Below are positions 52,816-63,084 of a stretch of 64,000 nucleotides of DNA, piece by piece. The translations under genes and the position numbers were made by a program. Source of the DNA: Parvimonas micra (GTDB lineage: Bacteria > Bacillota > Clostridia > Tissierellales > Peptoniphilaceae); assembly GCF_037482165.1 (NCBI RefSeq), contig NZ_CP148048.1:1240001-1304000 (forward strand). Reading direction: 5' to 3'. The notes beneath the pieces were generated by a model. The model worked only from the letters and a program-made list of their open reading frames with translations, made no database searches and had not been told where the DNA came from. Each line of letters starts with the position of its first letter. The stretch's first letter is position 1.

Positions 52816-54891
52816 CTATTTTTTTGCTCTCTCGCCAATTACTTTTTCAGCAATTGCTTGAGGCACTTTTTCATAATGATCGAATTGCATTGAATATGTT
52901 GCACGACCTTGAGTATTACTTCTTAAGTCTGTTGCATATCCAAACATTTCTGCTAAAGGTATATATGCATCAAGTACATGAACTCCATTTTTAGGATTCA
53001 TTCCTTGAATTCTACCTCTTCTTGATGAAACGTCTCCCATAACATCTCCTAAATATTCATCTGGAGTTGTTATTTCAACTTTCATCATTGGTTCTAATAG
53101 AACTGGTGCAGCTTTTGCAACTGCTTGTCTAAATGCCATTGAACCTGCAATTTTGAATGCCATTTCAGATGAGTCAACTTCATGGTATGAACCATCATAT
53201 AAAGTAACTTTAACATCTAAAACTGGATATCCTGCAAGTACACCTGCTTGAGTAGCTTCTTCAATACCTTTTTGAACAGGTCCGATATATTCTTTTGGAA
53301 TAGCTCCCCCTACGATATTATTTACAAACTCAAAGCCCTTACCTGCTTCTTGAGGTTCAATTTTAATTTTACAGTGTCCGTATTGTCCACTACCACCAGA
53401 TTGTCTGATGTATTTTCCTTCAGCTTCTGCACCTTGAGAAATTGACTCTCTGTAAGAAACTTGTGGATTACCTATATTAGCTTCTACTTTGAACTCTCTT
53501 AAAAGTCTGTCAACGATGATTTCTAAGTGTAATTCACCCATACCTGAAATGATTGTTTGTCCAGTTTCTTCGTCTGTATAAGTTCTAAAAGTAGGATCTT
53601 CTTCTGCTAATTTGTGTAAAGCTATACTCATTTTTTCTTGAGATGCCTTTGTTTTTGGTTCTATAGCAACAGAAATAACTGGTTCTGGGAATTCCATCTT
53701 TTCAAGGATAACATGACTATTCATATCACAAAGAGTATCTCCAGTTGTAGTATCTTTAAGACCTACTGCTGCAGCGATGTCTCCAGCTGAAACGCTATCA
53801 ACTTCTTCTCTCTTGTTAGCATGCATCATAAGAATTCTACCAATTCTTTCTTTTTTGCCTTTTGTTGAGTTATATACATAAGAACCTGATTCTAAAGTTC
53901 CTGAATATACTCTGAAATATGCAAGCTTTCCAACAAATGGGTCAGCTACGATTTTAAATGCTAATGCTGAGAAAGGTTCTTCATCTGAAGCATGTCTTTG
54001 CACAGGTTCTTCATTATCATCCACACCTTCAATAGAAGGAATGTCTAATGGAGATGGCATATAAGCCACAATAGCATTTAATAGAGGTTGAACCCCTTTG
54101 TTCTTATAAGCTGAACCACAAAGTACTGGGTTTATTGATAGATTGATAGTAGCTCTTCTGATTGCTTCTCTTAATTCAGATGGTGAAATAGCTTCCCCTT
54201 CTAAATATTTTTCCATAATAAACTCATCTGTTTCAGCTAATGATTCCAATAAGTTTTGACGATATTCTTCTGCTTTGTCTTTATAAGCATCTGGAATATC
54301 AGTTTCGTCAATATCTGTACCTAAGTCGTTTTTATAAATAATGGCATGCATTGAAACTAGGTCAATTACTCCAACGAATTCTGATTCAGCTCCGATAGGA
54401 ATTTGAACAGGAACTGGATTAGCTTTTAACTTATCCTTAATAGTTTCGATAGAGTCATAATAATTAGCTCCAGTAGCATCCATTTTATTTATAAAGCAAA
54501 TACGTGGTACGCCATATTTATCTGCTTGTCTCCAAACAGTTTCTGATTGTGGTTCTACACCGCTCTTTGCATCAAAAAGTGCAACTGAGCCGTCAAGAAC
54601 TCTTAAAGATCTTTCAACTTCTACAGTAAAGTCAACGTGTCCTGGAGTATCAATGATATTAATTCTTGTATCATTCCATACACATGTTGTAGCAGCTGAA
54701 CAAATAGTGATACCTCTTTCTTTTTCTTGCTCCATCCAGTCCATTTGTGCAGCACCTTCATGAGTATCACCTATTTTGTGGATCTTTCCTGTATAATAAA
54801 GCATTCTTTCTGTTACTGTTGTTTTACCAGCATCGATATGCGCCATTATACCAATATTTCTTGTATTTTCAAGTGAATATTGTCTTGCCAC
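52816..54891 (-). CDS. fusA: Translation elongation factor G
   Basis: 691 residues; GTPase for ribosomal translocation. [15 protein letters not shown] near 17, [21 protein letters not shown] near 81, [10 protein letters not shown] near 135 and the EF-G domain IV block ([12 protein letters not shown]) are present. The start is GTG at 54889-54891, after AAAGGGG; a nearby ATG is out of frame. Confidence 0.98.
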   Translation of the reverse strand: MARQYSLENTRNIGIMAHIDAGKTTVTERMLYYTGKIHKIGDTHEGAAQMDWMEQEKERGITICSAATTCVWNDTRINIIDTPGHVDFTVEVERSLRVLDGSVALFDAKSGVEPQSETVWRQADKYGVPRICFINKMDATGANYYDSIETIKDKLKANPVPVQIPIGAESEFVGVIDLVSMHAIIYKNDLGTDIDETDIPDAYKDKAEEYRQNLLESLAETDEFIMEKYLEGEAISPSELREAIRRATINLSINPVLCGSAYKNKGVQPLLNAIVAYMPSPLDIPSIEGVDDNEEPVQRHASDEEPFSALAFKIVADPFVGKLAYFRVYSGTLESGSYVYNSTKGKKERIGRILMMHANKREEVDSVSAGDIAAAVGLKDTTTGDTLCDMNSHVILEKMEFPEPVISVAIEPKTKASQEKMSIALHKLAEEDPTFRTYTDEETGQTIISGMGELHLEIIVDRLLREFKVEANIGNPQVSYRESISQGAEAEGKYIRQSGGSGQYGHCKIKIEPQEAGKGFEFVNNIVGGAIPKEYIGPVQKGIEEATQAGVLAGYPVLDVKVTLYDGSYHEVDSSEMAFKIAGSMAFRQAVAKAAPVLLEPMMKVEITTPDEYLGDVMGDVSSRRGRIQGMNPKNGVHVLDAYIPLAEMFGYATDLRSNTQGRATYSMQFDHYEKVPQAIAEKVIGERAKK

Positions 54892-54930
54892 AATAGCATT
54901 TCCCCTTTCCTTTTAAATAAAATTCCTATA

Positions 54931-55401
54931 TTAGAATCCGTAATGTGCAAAAGCCTTGTTAGCTTCAGCCATCTTGTGAGTGTCTTCTCTCTTCTTAACA
55001 CTTGCTCCAGTGTTGTTAACAGCATCTAAAATTTCTTTAGCAAGTCTTTCTTTCATAGTTTTTTCTCCTCTATTTCTAGAGTAAGTTACTAACCATCTCA
55101 AACCTAAAGTTTGTCTTCTTTCAGGTCTAACTTGAATAGGCACTTGGTATGTTGCCCCACCTATACGTCTTGCTTTAATTTCTAAAACAGGCATTATGTT
55201 TTCTAAAGCTTTTCTGAAAACTTCAGTTGGTTCTTCGCCAGTTTTTTCTTTTACGATTTCAAATGCACCGTAAACGATAGCTTGAGCAATTCCTTTTTTA
55301 CCGTCAAGCATAATGTTGTTTATAAGTTTAGTAACAACCACATCACCATAAATCGGATCTGGCATTACCTCTCTCTTTGGAACATGTCCTTTTCTTGGCA
55401 C
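54931..55401 (-). CDS. rpsG: 30S ribosomal protein S7
   Basis: 156 residues; organises the 3' domain of 16S r[19 protein letters not shown] and [24 protein letters not shown] are diagnostic. The start codon is GTG (55399-55401) after AAGGAGGG. Confidence 0.97.
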   Translation of the reverse strand: MPRKGHVPKREVMPDPIYGDVVVTKLINNIMLDGKKGIAQAIVYGAFEIVKEKTGEEPTEVFRKALENIMPVLEIKARRIGGATYQVPIQVRPERRQTLGLRWLVTYSRNRGEKTMKERLAKEILDAVNNTGASVKKREDTHKMAEANKAFAHYGF

Positions 55402-55530
55402 CTTTCTTCCCTCCTTACTATATTAGTAGTATCACTGGTACTCAGCGATTTTCTTGCTGATAAGCACACAAATGTATGTATTATAAAGTTAAACTCTAAT
55501 TAATAAAACATTTCTGCCACATCAGTTTAA

Positions 55531-55941
55531 TTATTTAGGTCTTTTAGCTCCGTATTTAGATCTTCCTTGTTTTCTATTAGCTACCCCAGCAGTATCTAAT
55601 GTACCTCTTATTATATGGTATCTAACCCCTGGAAGGTCCTTTACTCTTCCCCCTCTAATAAGCACAACGCTGTGTTCTTGAAGGTTATGACCTATACCTG
55701 GAATATAAGCTGCAACTTCCATTCCATTTGTTAATCTAACTCTGGCAACCTTACGTAACGCTGAGTTAGGTTTCTTAGGAGTTACAGTTCTTACAGCTGT
55801 ACATACACCTCTTTTTTGTGGTGATTCACTAGCAGTACTTCTCTTTTTAAGAGTATTAAAATTAAAACTTAATGCTGGTGCTTTTGATTTAGTTACAGCT
55901 TTTTGTCTTCCTTGTTTAATTAACTGGTTAATAGTTGGCAT
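55531..55941 (-). CDS. rpsL: 30S ribosomal protein S12
   Basis: 136 residues, decoding-centre protein. [30 protein letters not shown] and GVRYHIIRG are diagnostic; the lysines of [11 protein letters not shown] that change in streptomycin-resistant mutants are in the usual (sensitive) state. AAGGAGGTG precedes the ATG. The 129-base gap to rpsG is unusually long and has small inverted repeats but no clear promoter. Confidence 0.98.
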   Translation of the reverse strand: MPTINQLIKQGRQKAVTKSKAPALSFNFNTLKKRSTASESPQKRGVCTAVRTVTPKKPNSALRKVARVRLTNGMEVAAYIPGIGHNLQEHSVVLIRGGRVKDLPGVRYHIIRGTLDTAGVANRKQGRSKYGAKRPK

Positions 55942-56009
55942 TTCTTCACCTCCTTAAATATCTTTTTTTAAAAATGCACATAACTATACATTATTAAATG
56001 TACCTAAAT

Positions 56010-56038
56010 ATTTTAACATTTATATATATAAAAGTCAA
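56010..56038 (-). promoter_or_regulatory. Promoter of the str operon
   Basis: Minus strand TTGACT (56033-56038), 17 bases, TAAAAT (56010-56015). Confidence 0.75.
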
Positions 56039-56164
56039 CATTTTTCTAATTTTTTTCACAAAAATAATTTATAATATACGACGAAAATAAAGCATAAGTA
56101 AAAAAATAAAAACCACCCTAAATGAGCAGTTTTTAAAAAACTAAAATAATATATTTTTAAATCC

Positions 56165-57295
56165 TTAGTTTGAAATTTTCCCTTTTATTATTATAGAACC
56201 TATATCTGAAAAAATAGGTTTAAAAAGTCTTATGATTTGAGAAGAATTTAGTTCACTTTCGTTTTTTGTAAACTCCCTAGTAAGCTTTGAAAATCTTTTA
56301 AAAAATCCCTTTGGAGGAGTAGGACATTCTGTCCCGAAAACTTCTTTACCAGAATCCATCATTAATAATGACATCCTATAATACATAAATTTATTATCTT
56401 CTTCCTCCATATTAGCATTATAGAATTCAAAAAGTTTTTCAAAATTTATCATAAGTTCACTTTGCTCAACAACATCATTTAAGGTTAAAATTCCATTTTC
56501 TTTTTTAAACATTGAGTATGGAGAATGAACCCCTCCCAATCTATGAACAATTTTAGAATATCTATTATCTTCATTTCCAACATTTGTAATAGATTTTATA
56601 AAAATCTTATTAGATACCGAATGCATTATGATATTTACATAATCATATTCATTACATATATTAAAAATTTTATATTTATTATTTTCAATTTCTTTACTAT
56701 ACTTGTTTATAAAATTTGTATTAAATCCTTGTCCATCAAAAGAATAAACATTTTTAAGTTTAGACATATCTCCTCTTAAAACTCCAATATATTGAGCTTT
56801 ATTTCCGCCTTTTGAATGTCCCGAAACATATATATTTTTTATGTCTTTAAACTTTTTAACCATTTCATCAAAGTATCTTAATGCTCTTCTTTGTTGTTTT
56901 GTATCTGTTATATTATATGTTCCTTCTACATTATCCTTCCATTCGTAATCTCCAGCGGTTCCTTTATAAACTATAATCAAATTGTCTTCAAACTGAAAAG
57001 TTACATTTACTACCCTATCACTACCTGAAGCATTTCCATAAACTGAATTATCAACATCTACTATTTTTATTTTTTCATAAATCACTCTATTATGATCTAC
57101 TGTATTTAAAATACTTAAAAACTCATTTTCATGTATTTCTCCAGGATAATTGCCTGATTCATCCTTTATATTTCTAATAAAATCAAATATTTCAAATATA
57201 TTTTTTCCAACTAATTTTTCTTGTACATCGTCTTTTTCAAAATCATGGACATATACTATACAATTTAAAATCAATAAAACATCTATATTAATCAT
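56165..57295 (-). CDS. Lipase-like alpha/beta hydrolase (DUF2974/Mbeg1-like)
   Basis: 376 residues. The nucleophile elbow is GHSKGG near residue 160 (Ser in GxSxG), preceded by LIIVYKGTAGDYEWKDNVEGTY, which is typical of the Mbeg1-like/DUF2974 group of lipase-class-3-related proteins. Further candidates for the triad are Asp in FDGQGFN and His in LGGVHSPYSMF. No signal peptide, so cytoplasmic. AGGAGGGA precedes the ATG at 57293-57295. The substrate is unknown. Confidence 0.82.
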   Translation of the reverse strand: MINIDVLLILNCIVYVHDFEKDDVQEKLVGKNIFEIFDFIRNIKDESGNYPGEIHENEFLSILNTVDHNRVIYEKIKIVDVDNSVYGNASGSDRVVNVTFQFEDNLIIVYKGTAGDYEWKDNVEGTYNITDTKQQRRALRYFDEMVKKFKDIKNIYVSGHSKGGNKAQYIGVLRGDMSKLKNVYSFDGQGFNTNFINKYSKEIENNKYKIFNICNEYDYVNIIMHSVSNKIFIKSITNVGNEDNRYSKIVHRLGGVHSPYSMFKKENGILTLNDVVEQSELMINFEKLFEFYNANMEEEDNKFMYYRMSLLMMDSGKEVFGTECPTPPKGFFKRFSKLTREFTKNESELNSSQIIRLFKPIFSDIGSIIIKGKISN

Positions 57296-57442
57296 ATTCC
57301 CTCCTATATGACAAAAGGACATACTCAATGCCCTAAAACTTGTTTTTATACTAGCATACAAAAGCATAAAAGTCAATATTTAGTATTTACCCTAGATTAT
57401 ATGTAACACTCTTATTTAATCAAGAATTTAAAATTTTTTTGC

Positions 57443-57469
57443 AACAAAAAAGAAGTCCTAAGACTTCTA
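57443..57469 (-). terminator. Terminator of the arcB-arcC-DMT unit
   Basis: AGAAGTC / GACTTCT with a 4-base loop; the minus-strand T run corresponds to the A run at 57445-57450. Overlaps the stop of the DMT gene. Confidence 0.8.
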
Positions 57470-58402
57470 AACTTTGTTTTCAATTTCTTTGTCTTTCTTT
57501 TTGAATATGAAAGATAATTTTGTTTCTGAAATTATTATAGCAATAAAAATCAAACAAAAACCAATAACTGATTTAACAGTTAAACTTTCAATTCCAAGCG
57601 CAACTGGAAAAGCGACACCAAAAATTGACTCACAGCCTAATATTATAGCTGCGCTACTTGGATCTGTATATTTTTGTCCTAAATTTTGTAATAATAATGC
57701 AACAGCAGTACACATTACTGAAAGATATAAAACCTCAAGCATTGGTCTTAATGTAAGTTGCATTCCAGCATTATTTTCAAAAACAAATGTAGTTATCCAA
57801 GATAGAACCCCCGCAACTAAAAATTGCATAATTGTAAGCACAAAAGGATCTTTCCCAACTCCTAATTTTGTAACCATAACGATATGGCCTGCAAACAAAA
57901 GTCCACTTAAAAGTGCAAGTGCATCTCCATAAATCGCTGTCCAACTTGAATTAAAAATAGATCCACTCTCTCCTGCCATAGCAATAAAAAATATTCCAAC
58001 TATACAAAAAATTGCGGCAGATACATTAAATTTGTCAGGTCTAACTTTGTTAGTTATCCAATACAAGAAAGGTACAATTACGCAATATGACGCTGACAAA
58101 AATCCACTACGTCCTGGTGTTGTAAATGTAACTCCCAAAGTTTGACTGGAATAAGCCATAAATAAAAATATTCCAATAATAGCTCCTGAAACCAATTCAT
58201 CTTTTCTAGCTTTAAATAGTTTTTTATGAAAAACAATTGCTAAAACAATTCCTGCTATGGTAAATCTAACACCTAAAAGAAAGTTCGGTTTAAGTACATC
58301 TGCTGCACTTTTAACTACAGTAAGCGAAGTCCCCCATAAAATCGCTACAATAAAAAGTGCAACTTTTGCTAAAAAACTTGTTCTATGTGATATATTGTTC
58401 AA
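57467..58402 (-). CDS. DMT superfamily (EamA) transporter
   Basis: 311 residues with ten membrane segments in two EamA repeats (ALFIVAILWGTSLTVVKSA at the start, ALLSGLLFAGHIVMVTKLG at the second repeat). The start is TTG at 58400-58402 with AGGAGG just upstream. It begins 9 bases after the arcC stop, so it is part of the arcB-arcC transcript. It might export or import a metabolite of that route, but nothing in the sequence proves it; a typical ArcD antiporter is absent here. Confidence 0.85.
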   Translation of the reverse strand: MNNISHRTSFLAKVALFIVAILWGTSLTVVKSAADVLKPNFLLGVRFTIAGIVLAIVFHKKLFKARKDELVSGAIIGIFLFMAYSSQTLGVTFTTPGRSGFLSASYCVIVPFLYWITNKVRPDKFNVSAAIFCIVGIFFIAMAGESGSIFNSSWTAIYGDALALLSGLLFAGHIVMVTKLGVGKDPFVLTIMQFLVAGVLSWITTFVFENNAGMQLTLRPMLEVLYLSVMCTAVALLLQNLGQKYTDPSSAAIILGCESIFGVAFPVALGIESLTVKSVIGFCLIFIAIIISETKLSFIFKKKDKEIENKV

Positions 58403-58411
58403 AATGTCCTC

Positions 58412-59347
58412 CTACTTAACTATTTTAGTTCCTGTAAGACCTTTTACAGCATCTGATGCTTTTTCAAGTAAAGTAATAATGGCACATCTATTTTCTAATC
58501 CATTTACAAATTCCAAACAAGCTTCAACTTTTGGAAGCATACTTCCCTTGCCAAATTGTCCTTCTGCGATATATTTTTTAGCTTGTTCAACATTTATTTC
58601 ATCCAATTCTTTTTGATCAGGTTTATTGAAATTAATACAAACTTTATCAACAGCAGTTAAAATTAAAAGAAAATCAGCATCTAAATCTGCTGCAAGTTTC
58701 GCACTTGATTTATCCTTATCAATTACAGCATCAATTCCTACTAATTTGCCATTTTTCTTAACAACTGGTATTCCGCCACCACCTACAGTTATAACTACAA
58801 GTCCAGCATCAACCATTTTCTTAACAGCATCAATTTCAACAATATTTAATGGCTTTGGTGAAGGAACAACTTTTCTGTATCCTCTTCCTGAGTCTTCAAC
58901 AAAAGTGAATCCTTTTTCTTTTGCAAGTTCATCTGCCTTTTCTTTTGTATAGAACATTCCAACTGGTTTAGTTGGGTGTTCAAAAGCCTTATCATCTTCT
59001 GCAACTTCAACTTGAGTTACAACAGAAACAGCAGTTTTATTAATTCCTTTTTCTTTAAAAGCTTGACCTAAAGCCTGTTGTAAATGATAACCTATATATC
59101 CTTGACTCATAGCTCCACATTCAACAAGTGGCATTAAAGGAGTTTTTTCTTTTCCGTTTGCTGAATAATCCATTGCCAAATTAATCATTCCAACTTGAGG
59201 TCCGTTTCCATGTCCGATTATAACATCATTTCCATCTTTAACTAAATCAGAAATTATATCGGCAGCTATTTTTACTTTCTCTAATTGCTCTAAAGGGGTA
59301 TTGCCTAAAGCATTACCCCCCAAAGCTACAACTATTCTCTTTCCCAT
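58412..59347 (-). CDS. arcC: Carbamate kinase
   Basis: 311 residues; makes ATP from carbamoyl phosphate and ADP, the energy-yielding step of arginine deiminase metabolism. RIVVALGGNALGN at the start, GHGNGPQVGMI near 46, GRGYRKVVPSP near 160 and GGGGIPVV near 204 are family marks. AGAGGTAC precedes the ATG. It follows arcB by 9 bases. Confidence 0.96.
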   Translation of the reverse strand: MGKRIVVALGGNALGNTPLEQLEKVKIAADIISDLVKDGNDVIIGHGNGPQVGMINLAMDYSANGKEKTPLMPLVECGAMSQGYIGYHLQQALGQAFKEKGINKTAVSVVTQVEVAEDDKAFEHPTKPVGMFYTKEKADELAKEKGFTFVEDSGRGYRKVVPSPKPLNIVEIDAVKKMVDAGLVVITVGGGGIPVVKKNGKLVGIDAVIDKDKSSAKLAADLDADFLLILTAVDKVCINFNKPDQKELDEINVEQAKKYIAEGQFGKGSMLPKVEACLEFVNGLENRCAIITLLEKASDAVKGLTGTKIVK

Positions 59348-59356
59348 TTGTACCTC

Positions 59357-60349
59357 TTACCATAAAGTAGAATACATAACTGCTTTTATAGTATGCATTC
59401 TATTTTCAGCTTCATCAAATACAACTGATTGTGGTCCTTCAATAACTTCATCAGTAACTTCCATTTCAGGAATGCCAAATTTTTCAAAAATTTGTCTTCC
59501 AATAACAGTTTTTTGATCGTGGAATGAAGGTAAGCAGTGCATAAAGATAGCAGTTTCTTTAGCGTTTGCCATAACTTCTTTGTTTACTTGGTATGGTTTT
59601 AATAATTTAATTCTTTCAGCCCAAACTTCGTCTGGTTCACCCATTGATACCCAAATGTCTGTGTAGATTATATCAGCATTTGTAGTTCCTTTTTTAACAT
59701 CTTCTTCGAATCTTACTGTACAATGAGTAGCCTTAGCGATTTCTAAAGCTTTTTCTCTTAATTCTTCTTCAGGCCATAATTCTTTTGGAGCACAAGCTGT
59801 AAAGTTTACACCCATCTTAGCACAAGCTATCATAAGTGAATTACCCATATTGTTTCTTGCATCTCCCATATATACAAAGTTTAATCCTTTTAAATATCCA
59901 AATTTTTCTTCAATAGTTAAAAGGTCAGCTAACATTTGAGTTGGATGGAATTTATCAGTTAAACCATTCCATACTGGAACACCAGCATATTCTCCTAAAG
60001 TTTCAACTAATTCTTGGCTGAATCCTCTGTATTCAATACCATCATACATTCTTCCTAAAACTCTTGCAGTATCTTCAATAGATTCTTTTTTACCCATTTG
60101 TGAAGAACCTGGATCTAAGTAAGTAACTCCCATACCTAAGTCCATTCCTGCAACTTCGAAAGAACAACGAGTTCTTGTTGAAGTTTTTTCAAATAATAAT
60201 ACTATATTTTTTCCTTCTAAATAACGGTGAGGAGTTCCACTTCTCTTTAAATCTTTAAAATTTCTTGAAAGATCTAAAAGGTAACGAATTTCATCACTTG
60301 TAAAGTCTAATAATGTTAAGAAATTTCTTCCTCTTAAGTTTTTGCTCAT
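59357..60349 (-). CDS. arcB: Ornithine carbamoyltransferase (catabolic)
   Basis: 330 residues. Carbamoyl-phosphate motif STRTRCSFE near 55, [11 protein letters not shown] near 133, [10 protein letters not shown] and the ornithine-side HCLPSFHD near 272. In the deiminase pathway it splits citrulline to ornithine and carbamoyl phosphate. Assigned as catabolic arcB because arcC is directly downstream; sequence alone does not separate it from argF. AAAGGAG precedes the ATG. Confidence 0.94.
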   Translation of the reverse strand: MSKNLRGRNFLTLLDFTSDEIRYLLDLSRNFKDLKRSGTPHRYLEGKNIVLLFEKTSTRTRCSFEVAGMDLGMGVTYLDPGSSQMGKKESIEDTARVLGRMYDGIEYRGFSQELVETLGEYAGVPVWNGLTDKFHPTQMLADLLTIEEKFGYLKGLNFVYMGDARNNMGNSLMIACAKMGVNFTACAPKELWPEEELREKALEIAKATHCTVRFEEDVKKGTTNADIIYTDIWVSMGEPDEVWAERIKLLKPYQVNKEVMANAKETAIFMHCLPSFHDQKTVIGRQIFEKFGIPEMEVTDEVIEGPQSVVFDEAENRMHTIKAVMYSTLW

Positions 60350-60376
60350 AACATTTCTCCTTTAAAAAAATTTTTT

Positions 60377-60417
60377 GATACGACAAACGTATTCAATACA
60401 TATTTATTATACTATAT
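60377..60417 (-). promoter_or_regulatory. arcB leader: -10 and inverted repeats
   Basis: A -10 TATAAT lies at about 60408-60413 (minus strand) with a poor -35, which suggests an activated promoter. In the leader ATACG-acaaa-CGTAT (60378-60392) and the 11-base palindrome GTATTCAATAC (60389-60399) overlap; these are candidate sites for the divergent AraC-type protein or an arginine regulator. The rest of 60420-60740 is AT-rich with no other signal that I see. Confidence 0.4.
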
Positions 60418-60739
60418 CTTACAAAAAATTCAGGACATTTTATTTAATAAAATTTGTATTACTTTCTATTTATTTTATCATCATAAATTTAGCTAGATTT
60501 AAGGATTGTGATAGCTCTGTATATGTCAACATAATTTTTTTATAAATTTATTTTTTACAAATTGAAATTTAAAAATTTTTATACAACAAAAAACGACTTA
60601 TTTTTTCTCTAATTTATAAATAAATAGTCTTTTAATGTTTAATCTATCTTGATATTATCTAATTATTATTTTATAATAATTTTAAAATGCTTGTATTAAA
60701 TACAATATTTTGCAAAAAGACATTTTTTATATTTTTATC

Positions 60740-60768
60740 TTTACATAAATTTGATTATGATTTATACT
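60740..60768 (+). promoter_or_regulatory. Promoter of the AraC-type regulator
   Basis: TTTACA (60740-60745), 17 bases, TATACT (60763-60768). Confidence 0.6.
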
Positions 60769-60817
60769 TATAGTGTACATAGAAAAACAACTTATCATAT
60801 TTGTAATAGGAGTATTT

Positions 60818-62074
60818 ATGAGTAAACAAAAAGGAATTGAAATACAAAACAAAGCTAATTCATATATAAATGAAGAAAGTATGTATAGTATAGACAGAGA
60901 AATAATAACATCTCCAACAAAAGGTCTTTTTCATCAATCTGCTAGATTTTTACTGATAAAAAAAGGCACTGCAAAGATGAGAATTCAAAATAATATATAT
61001 GAAATAAAAGACAGAACTTTAGTATGTATTCTGCCTTGGGAATATACTGAAGTTATTGAAGTTTCAAAAACTATACAATATTTTATTCTAAAATACAATT
61101 TTGATAGTGCAAATAAAATAATAAAATCATTTTACAATGTAGATGCTGAAAACCTAAGTTTAATTAATTCGTTCTACGATAAGCCTGTAATCCAATGTAC
61201 AAATGAACAATTTAAATATTTTTCTAATGTTTTTGACTTACTAAGAGCTGAATTAGGAGAAGATTCTACATTATATAATAAGAACGAAAATCCTATTTCT
61301 TCAGCTTATGTTTTAAATAAAATAATAGACTTGATTATTACATATAGAAGAATGCAAAATGAGGATACACAAAAAACAAAAAGGATTGATGAAAACTTTG
61401 ATAAAATCAATATTTTTAGATATATACATGCTCACCTAAGCGAAAAACTAACCATTTCTTCTATCTCAAAATTATTCTTCTTAAGTGAATCGACAATAAA
61501 TAGATATGTAAAAGAAACAACTGGTCTTTCTTTTAATACTTTAATAAATGAGATGAGAGTTGGAAAGACAATGGATATGCTCTTATATACGGATTTGGAC
61601 ATAGAAGAAATCGCAGAAATAACGGGATTTTCAGACCGTTCTCATCTTTCAAAAGTATTTACAGCAAGAACGGGACAAAATCCTAATAAATACAGGCAAA
61701 CTTTTCAAAAAGTTTCACAAATTTGCCAAATAGAAAATATAAGAAAATTTTACAGAATATTAAACTATGTAGTAAAAAATTCAAGTGATGATATTAACTT
61801 AGAAAGAATTTGTAAAGATTTTTCAATATCTTTAATAGAACTTAATAAACTATTTATATACTATGTAGAGAAAAATTTTAAGAATTTCTTAAATTTTGTA
61901 AGAATTAACAAATCTACAAAATTATTGTTAAAAACAGATATGCAAATAACCGATATTGCATTTGAAGTTGGATATAACACAGTCAAAACATTTAATCGTA
62001 ATTTCTTAAAATACCAAAAAATGTTACCTACAGAATTTAGAAAAAATCTAAAACTACAAGATAGAGAAATATAA
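60818..62074 (+). CDS. AraC family regulator with two DNA-binding domains
   Basis: 418 residues. Residues ~20-110 form a cupin-like sensor (GLFHQSARFLLIKKGTAKM, then LVCILPWEYTEVIEV). Residues ~205-305 are a full AraC domain (LTISSISKLFFLSESTINRY, then LDIEEIAEITGFSDRSHLSKVF). A second AraC-like domain follows at ~320-415 (INLERICKDFSISLIELNKL, then MQITDIAFEVGYNTVKTFNR). One double-HTH AraC domain per chain is usual; two is not. ATG 60818 has TAGGAG; an upstream in-frame GTG at 60773 overlaps the promoter. It diverges from arcB, so control of that operon is plausible. Confidence 0.88.
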   Translation: MSKQKGIEIQNKANSYINEESMYSIDREIITSPTKGLFHQSARFLLIKKGTAKMRIQNNIYEIKDRTLVCILPWEYTEVIEVSKTIQYFILKYNFDSANKIIKSFYNVDAENLSLINSFYDKPVIQCTNEQFKYFSNVFDLLRAELGEDSTLYNKNENPISSAYVLNKIIDLIITYRRMQNEDTQKTKRIDENFDKINIFRYIHAHLSEKLTISSISKLFFLSESTINRYVKETTGLSFNTLINEMRVGKTMDMLLYTDLDIEEIAEITGFSDRSHLSKVFTARTGQNPNKYRQTFQKVSQICQIENIRKFYRILNYVVKNSSDDINLERICKDFSISLIELNKLFIYYVEKNFKNFLNFVRINKSTKLLLKTDMQITDIAFEVGYNTVKTFNRNFLKYQKMLPTEFRKNLKLQDREI

Positions 62075-62105
62075 AAGCTGTTGAATAAATCAACAGCTTT
62101 TATAT
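62073..62105 (+). terminator. Terminator of the AraC-type gene
   Basis: AAAAGCTGTTGA / TCAACAGCTTTT with a 5-base loop, overlapping the stop codon. Confidence 0.87.
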
Positions 62106-62132
62106 TTGTTTTAAAAAAATCTAAAAATGAGC

Positions 62133-62156
62133 AAAAAAAATCCTGCATCAGCAGGA
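62133..62156 (-). terminator. Second (distal) terminator of the tRNA array
   Basis: TCCTGC-atca-GCAGGA followed on the minus strand by a run of eight T. Duplicate of the one at 62467. Confidence 0.82.
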
Positions 62157-62197
62157 AAATAATAGCAATCCGTAACAGATTTCTCGAATCACAGATC

Positions 62198-62270
62198 TGG
62201 TGCACAGAGGCGGAATCGAACCACCGACACGAGGATTTTCAGTCCTCTGACTCTTCCAGCTGATAACTAT
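62198..62270 (-). pseudogene. Broken tRNA-Phe copy
   Basis: Bases 62198-62249 match tRNA-Phe from the CCA end through the T arm and GAA anticodon arm exactly. The D-arm/acceptor half is then degenerate (CTCTTCCAGCTGATAACTAT against CTCTACCGACTGAGCTAT), so no cloverleaf can form. A further 5'-half remnant lies at 62411-62437. Confidence 0.85.
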
Positions 62271-62466
62271 TTATTAACACTTTTATTTTATTTACTTTTT
62301 AAGATTTTCACTATTTTAACTTTTCAAAACTCATCTTCTCGTGCTTTGCACTAGACTAAGATATTAACTCAAAATATCTTCGATTTCATCTCGATATTTT
62401 GGTTACTCTCTTATACCGACTTTTCGCTATCCGGGCTTGAAAATAATAAATCATCTAAAAATGAGT

Positions 62467-62490
62467 TAAAAAAATCCTGCTTAAGCAGGA
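62467..62490 (-). terminator. First terminator of the tRNA array (after tRNA-Phe)
   Basis: TCCTGC-ttaa-GCAGGA with a minus-strand T run. Confidence 0.85.
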
Positions 62491-62531
62491 AAATAATAGC
62501 AATCCGTAACAGATTTCTCGAATTACAGATC

Positions 62532-62607
<76 letters not shown>

Positions 62608-62762
62608 ATATTAATTTTTTGCTTTATGATAGCTCATTCTCTCGTGCTTCGCACTAGACTAAGGCATTGCCTAAAAACAACTTCGTTGTTTTTGCCACTT
62701 CCTTATACCGACTATCGCTATCTGGGCATATTTAATATTATGATTTCTTTATATTATGTAAA

Positions 62763-62836
62763 TGGCAGGGGTAGAAGGAATCGAACCCTCATCAGCGGTT
62801 TTGGAGACCGACATTCTACCGTTGAACTATACCCCT
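62763..62836 (-). tRNA. tRNA-Trp(CCA)
   Basis: 74 bases with encoded 3' CCA. Acceptor AGGGGTA/TACCCCT; anticodon CCA in GTCTCCAAAAC. Confidence 0.96.
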
Positions 62837-62905
62837 ACAATACCAATCCTTTTTAGCTCTATAAAATAAGAGATATTTCTAAAATAGAAATATCTTCAGA
62901 TAATT

Positions 62906-62982
62906 TGGTGGGCCTTCAGGGACTTGAACCCGGGACCTACCGGTTATGAGCCGGGCGCTCTAACCAACTGAGCTAAAGGCCC
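62906..62982 (-). tRNA. tRNA with CAT anticodon (Met elongator or lysidine-type Ile)
   Basis: 77 bases with CCA; acceptor GGGCCTT/AAGGCCC; anticodon CAT in GCTCATAACC. It lacks the C1-A72 type mismatch of initiator tRNA. Whether TilS modifies it to read Ile AUA is not decidable by eye; elongator Met is my first choice. Confidence 0.93.
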
Positions 62983-62989
62983 AAATTAT

Positions 62990-63080
62990 TGGCGGAGAAA
63001 GAGGGATTTGAACCCTCGCATCCCGTAAAGGATCTACTCCCTTAGCAGGGGAGCCTCTTCAGCCACTTGAGTATTTCTCC
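62990..63080 (-). tRNA. tRNA-Ser(GCT)
   Basis: 91 bases with CCA and the long variable arm of class II tRNAs; anticodon GCT in CTGCTAAGG. Confidence 0.96.
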
Positions 63081-63084
63081 ATTG

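Noticed and set aside
56100-56145. Terminator of the lipase-like gene at AAAAACC...GTTTTT
   Set aside because: The inner part does not pair well, so I could not support it as a terminator.
57467-58402. The DMT protein as the arginine/ornithine antiporter ArcD
   Set aside because: It has ten-helix EamA repeats, not the ArcD/APC-type fold; only its position suggests a link.
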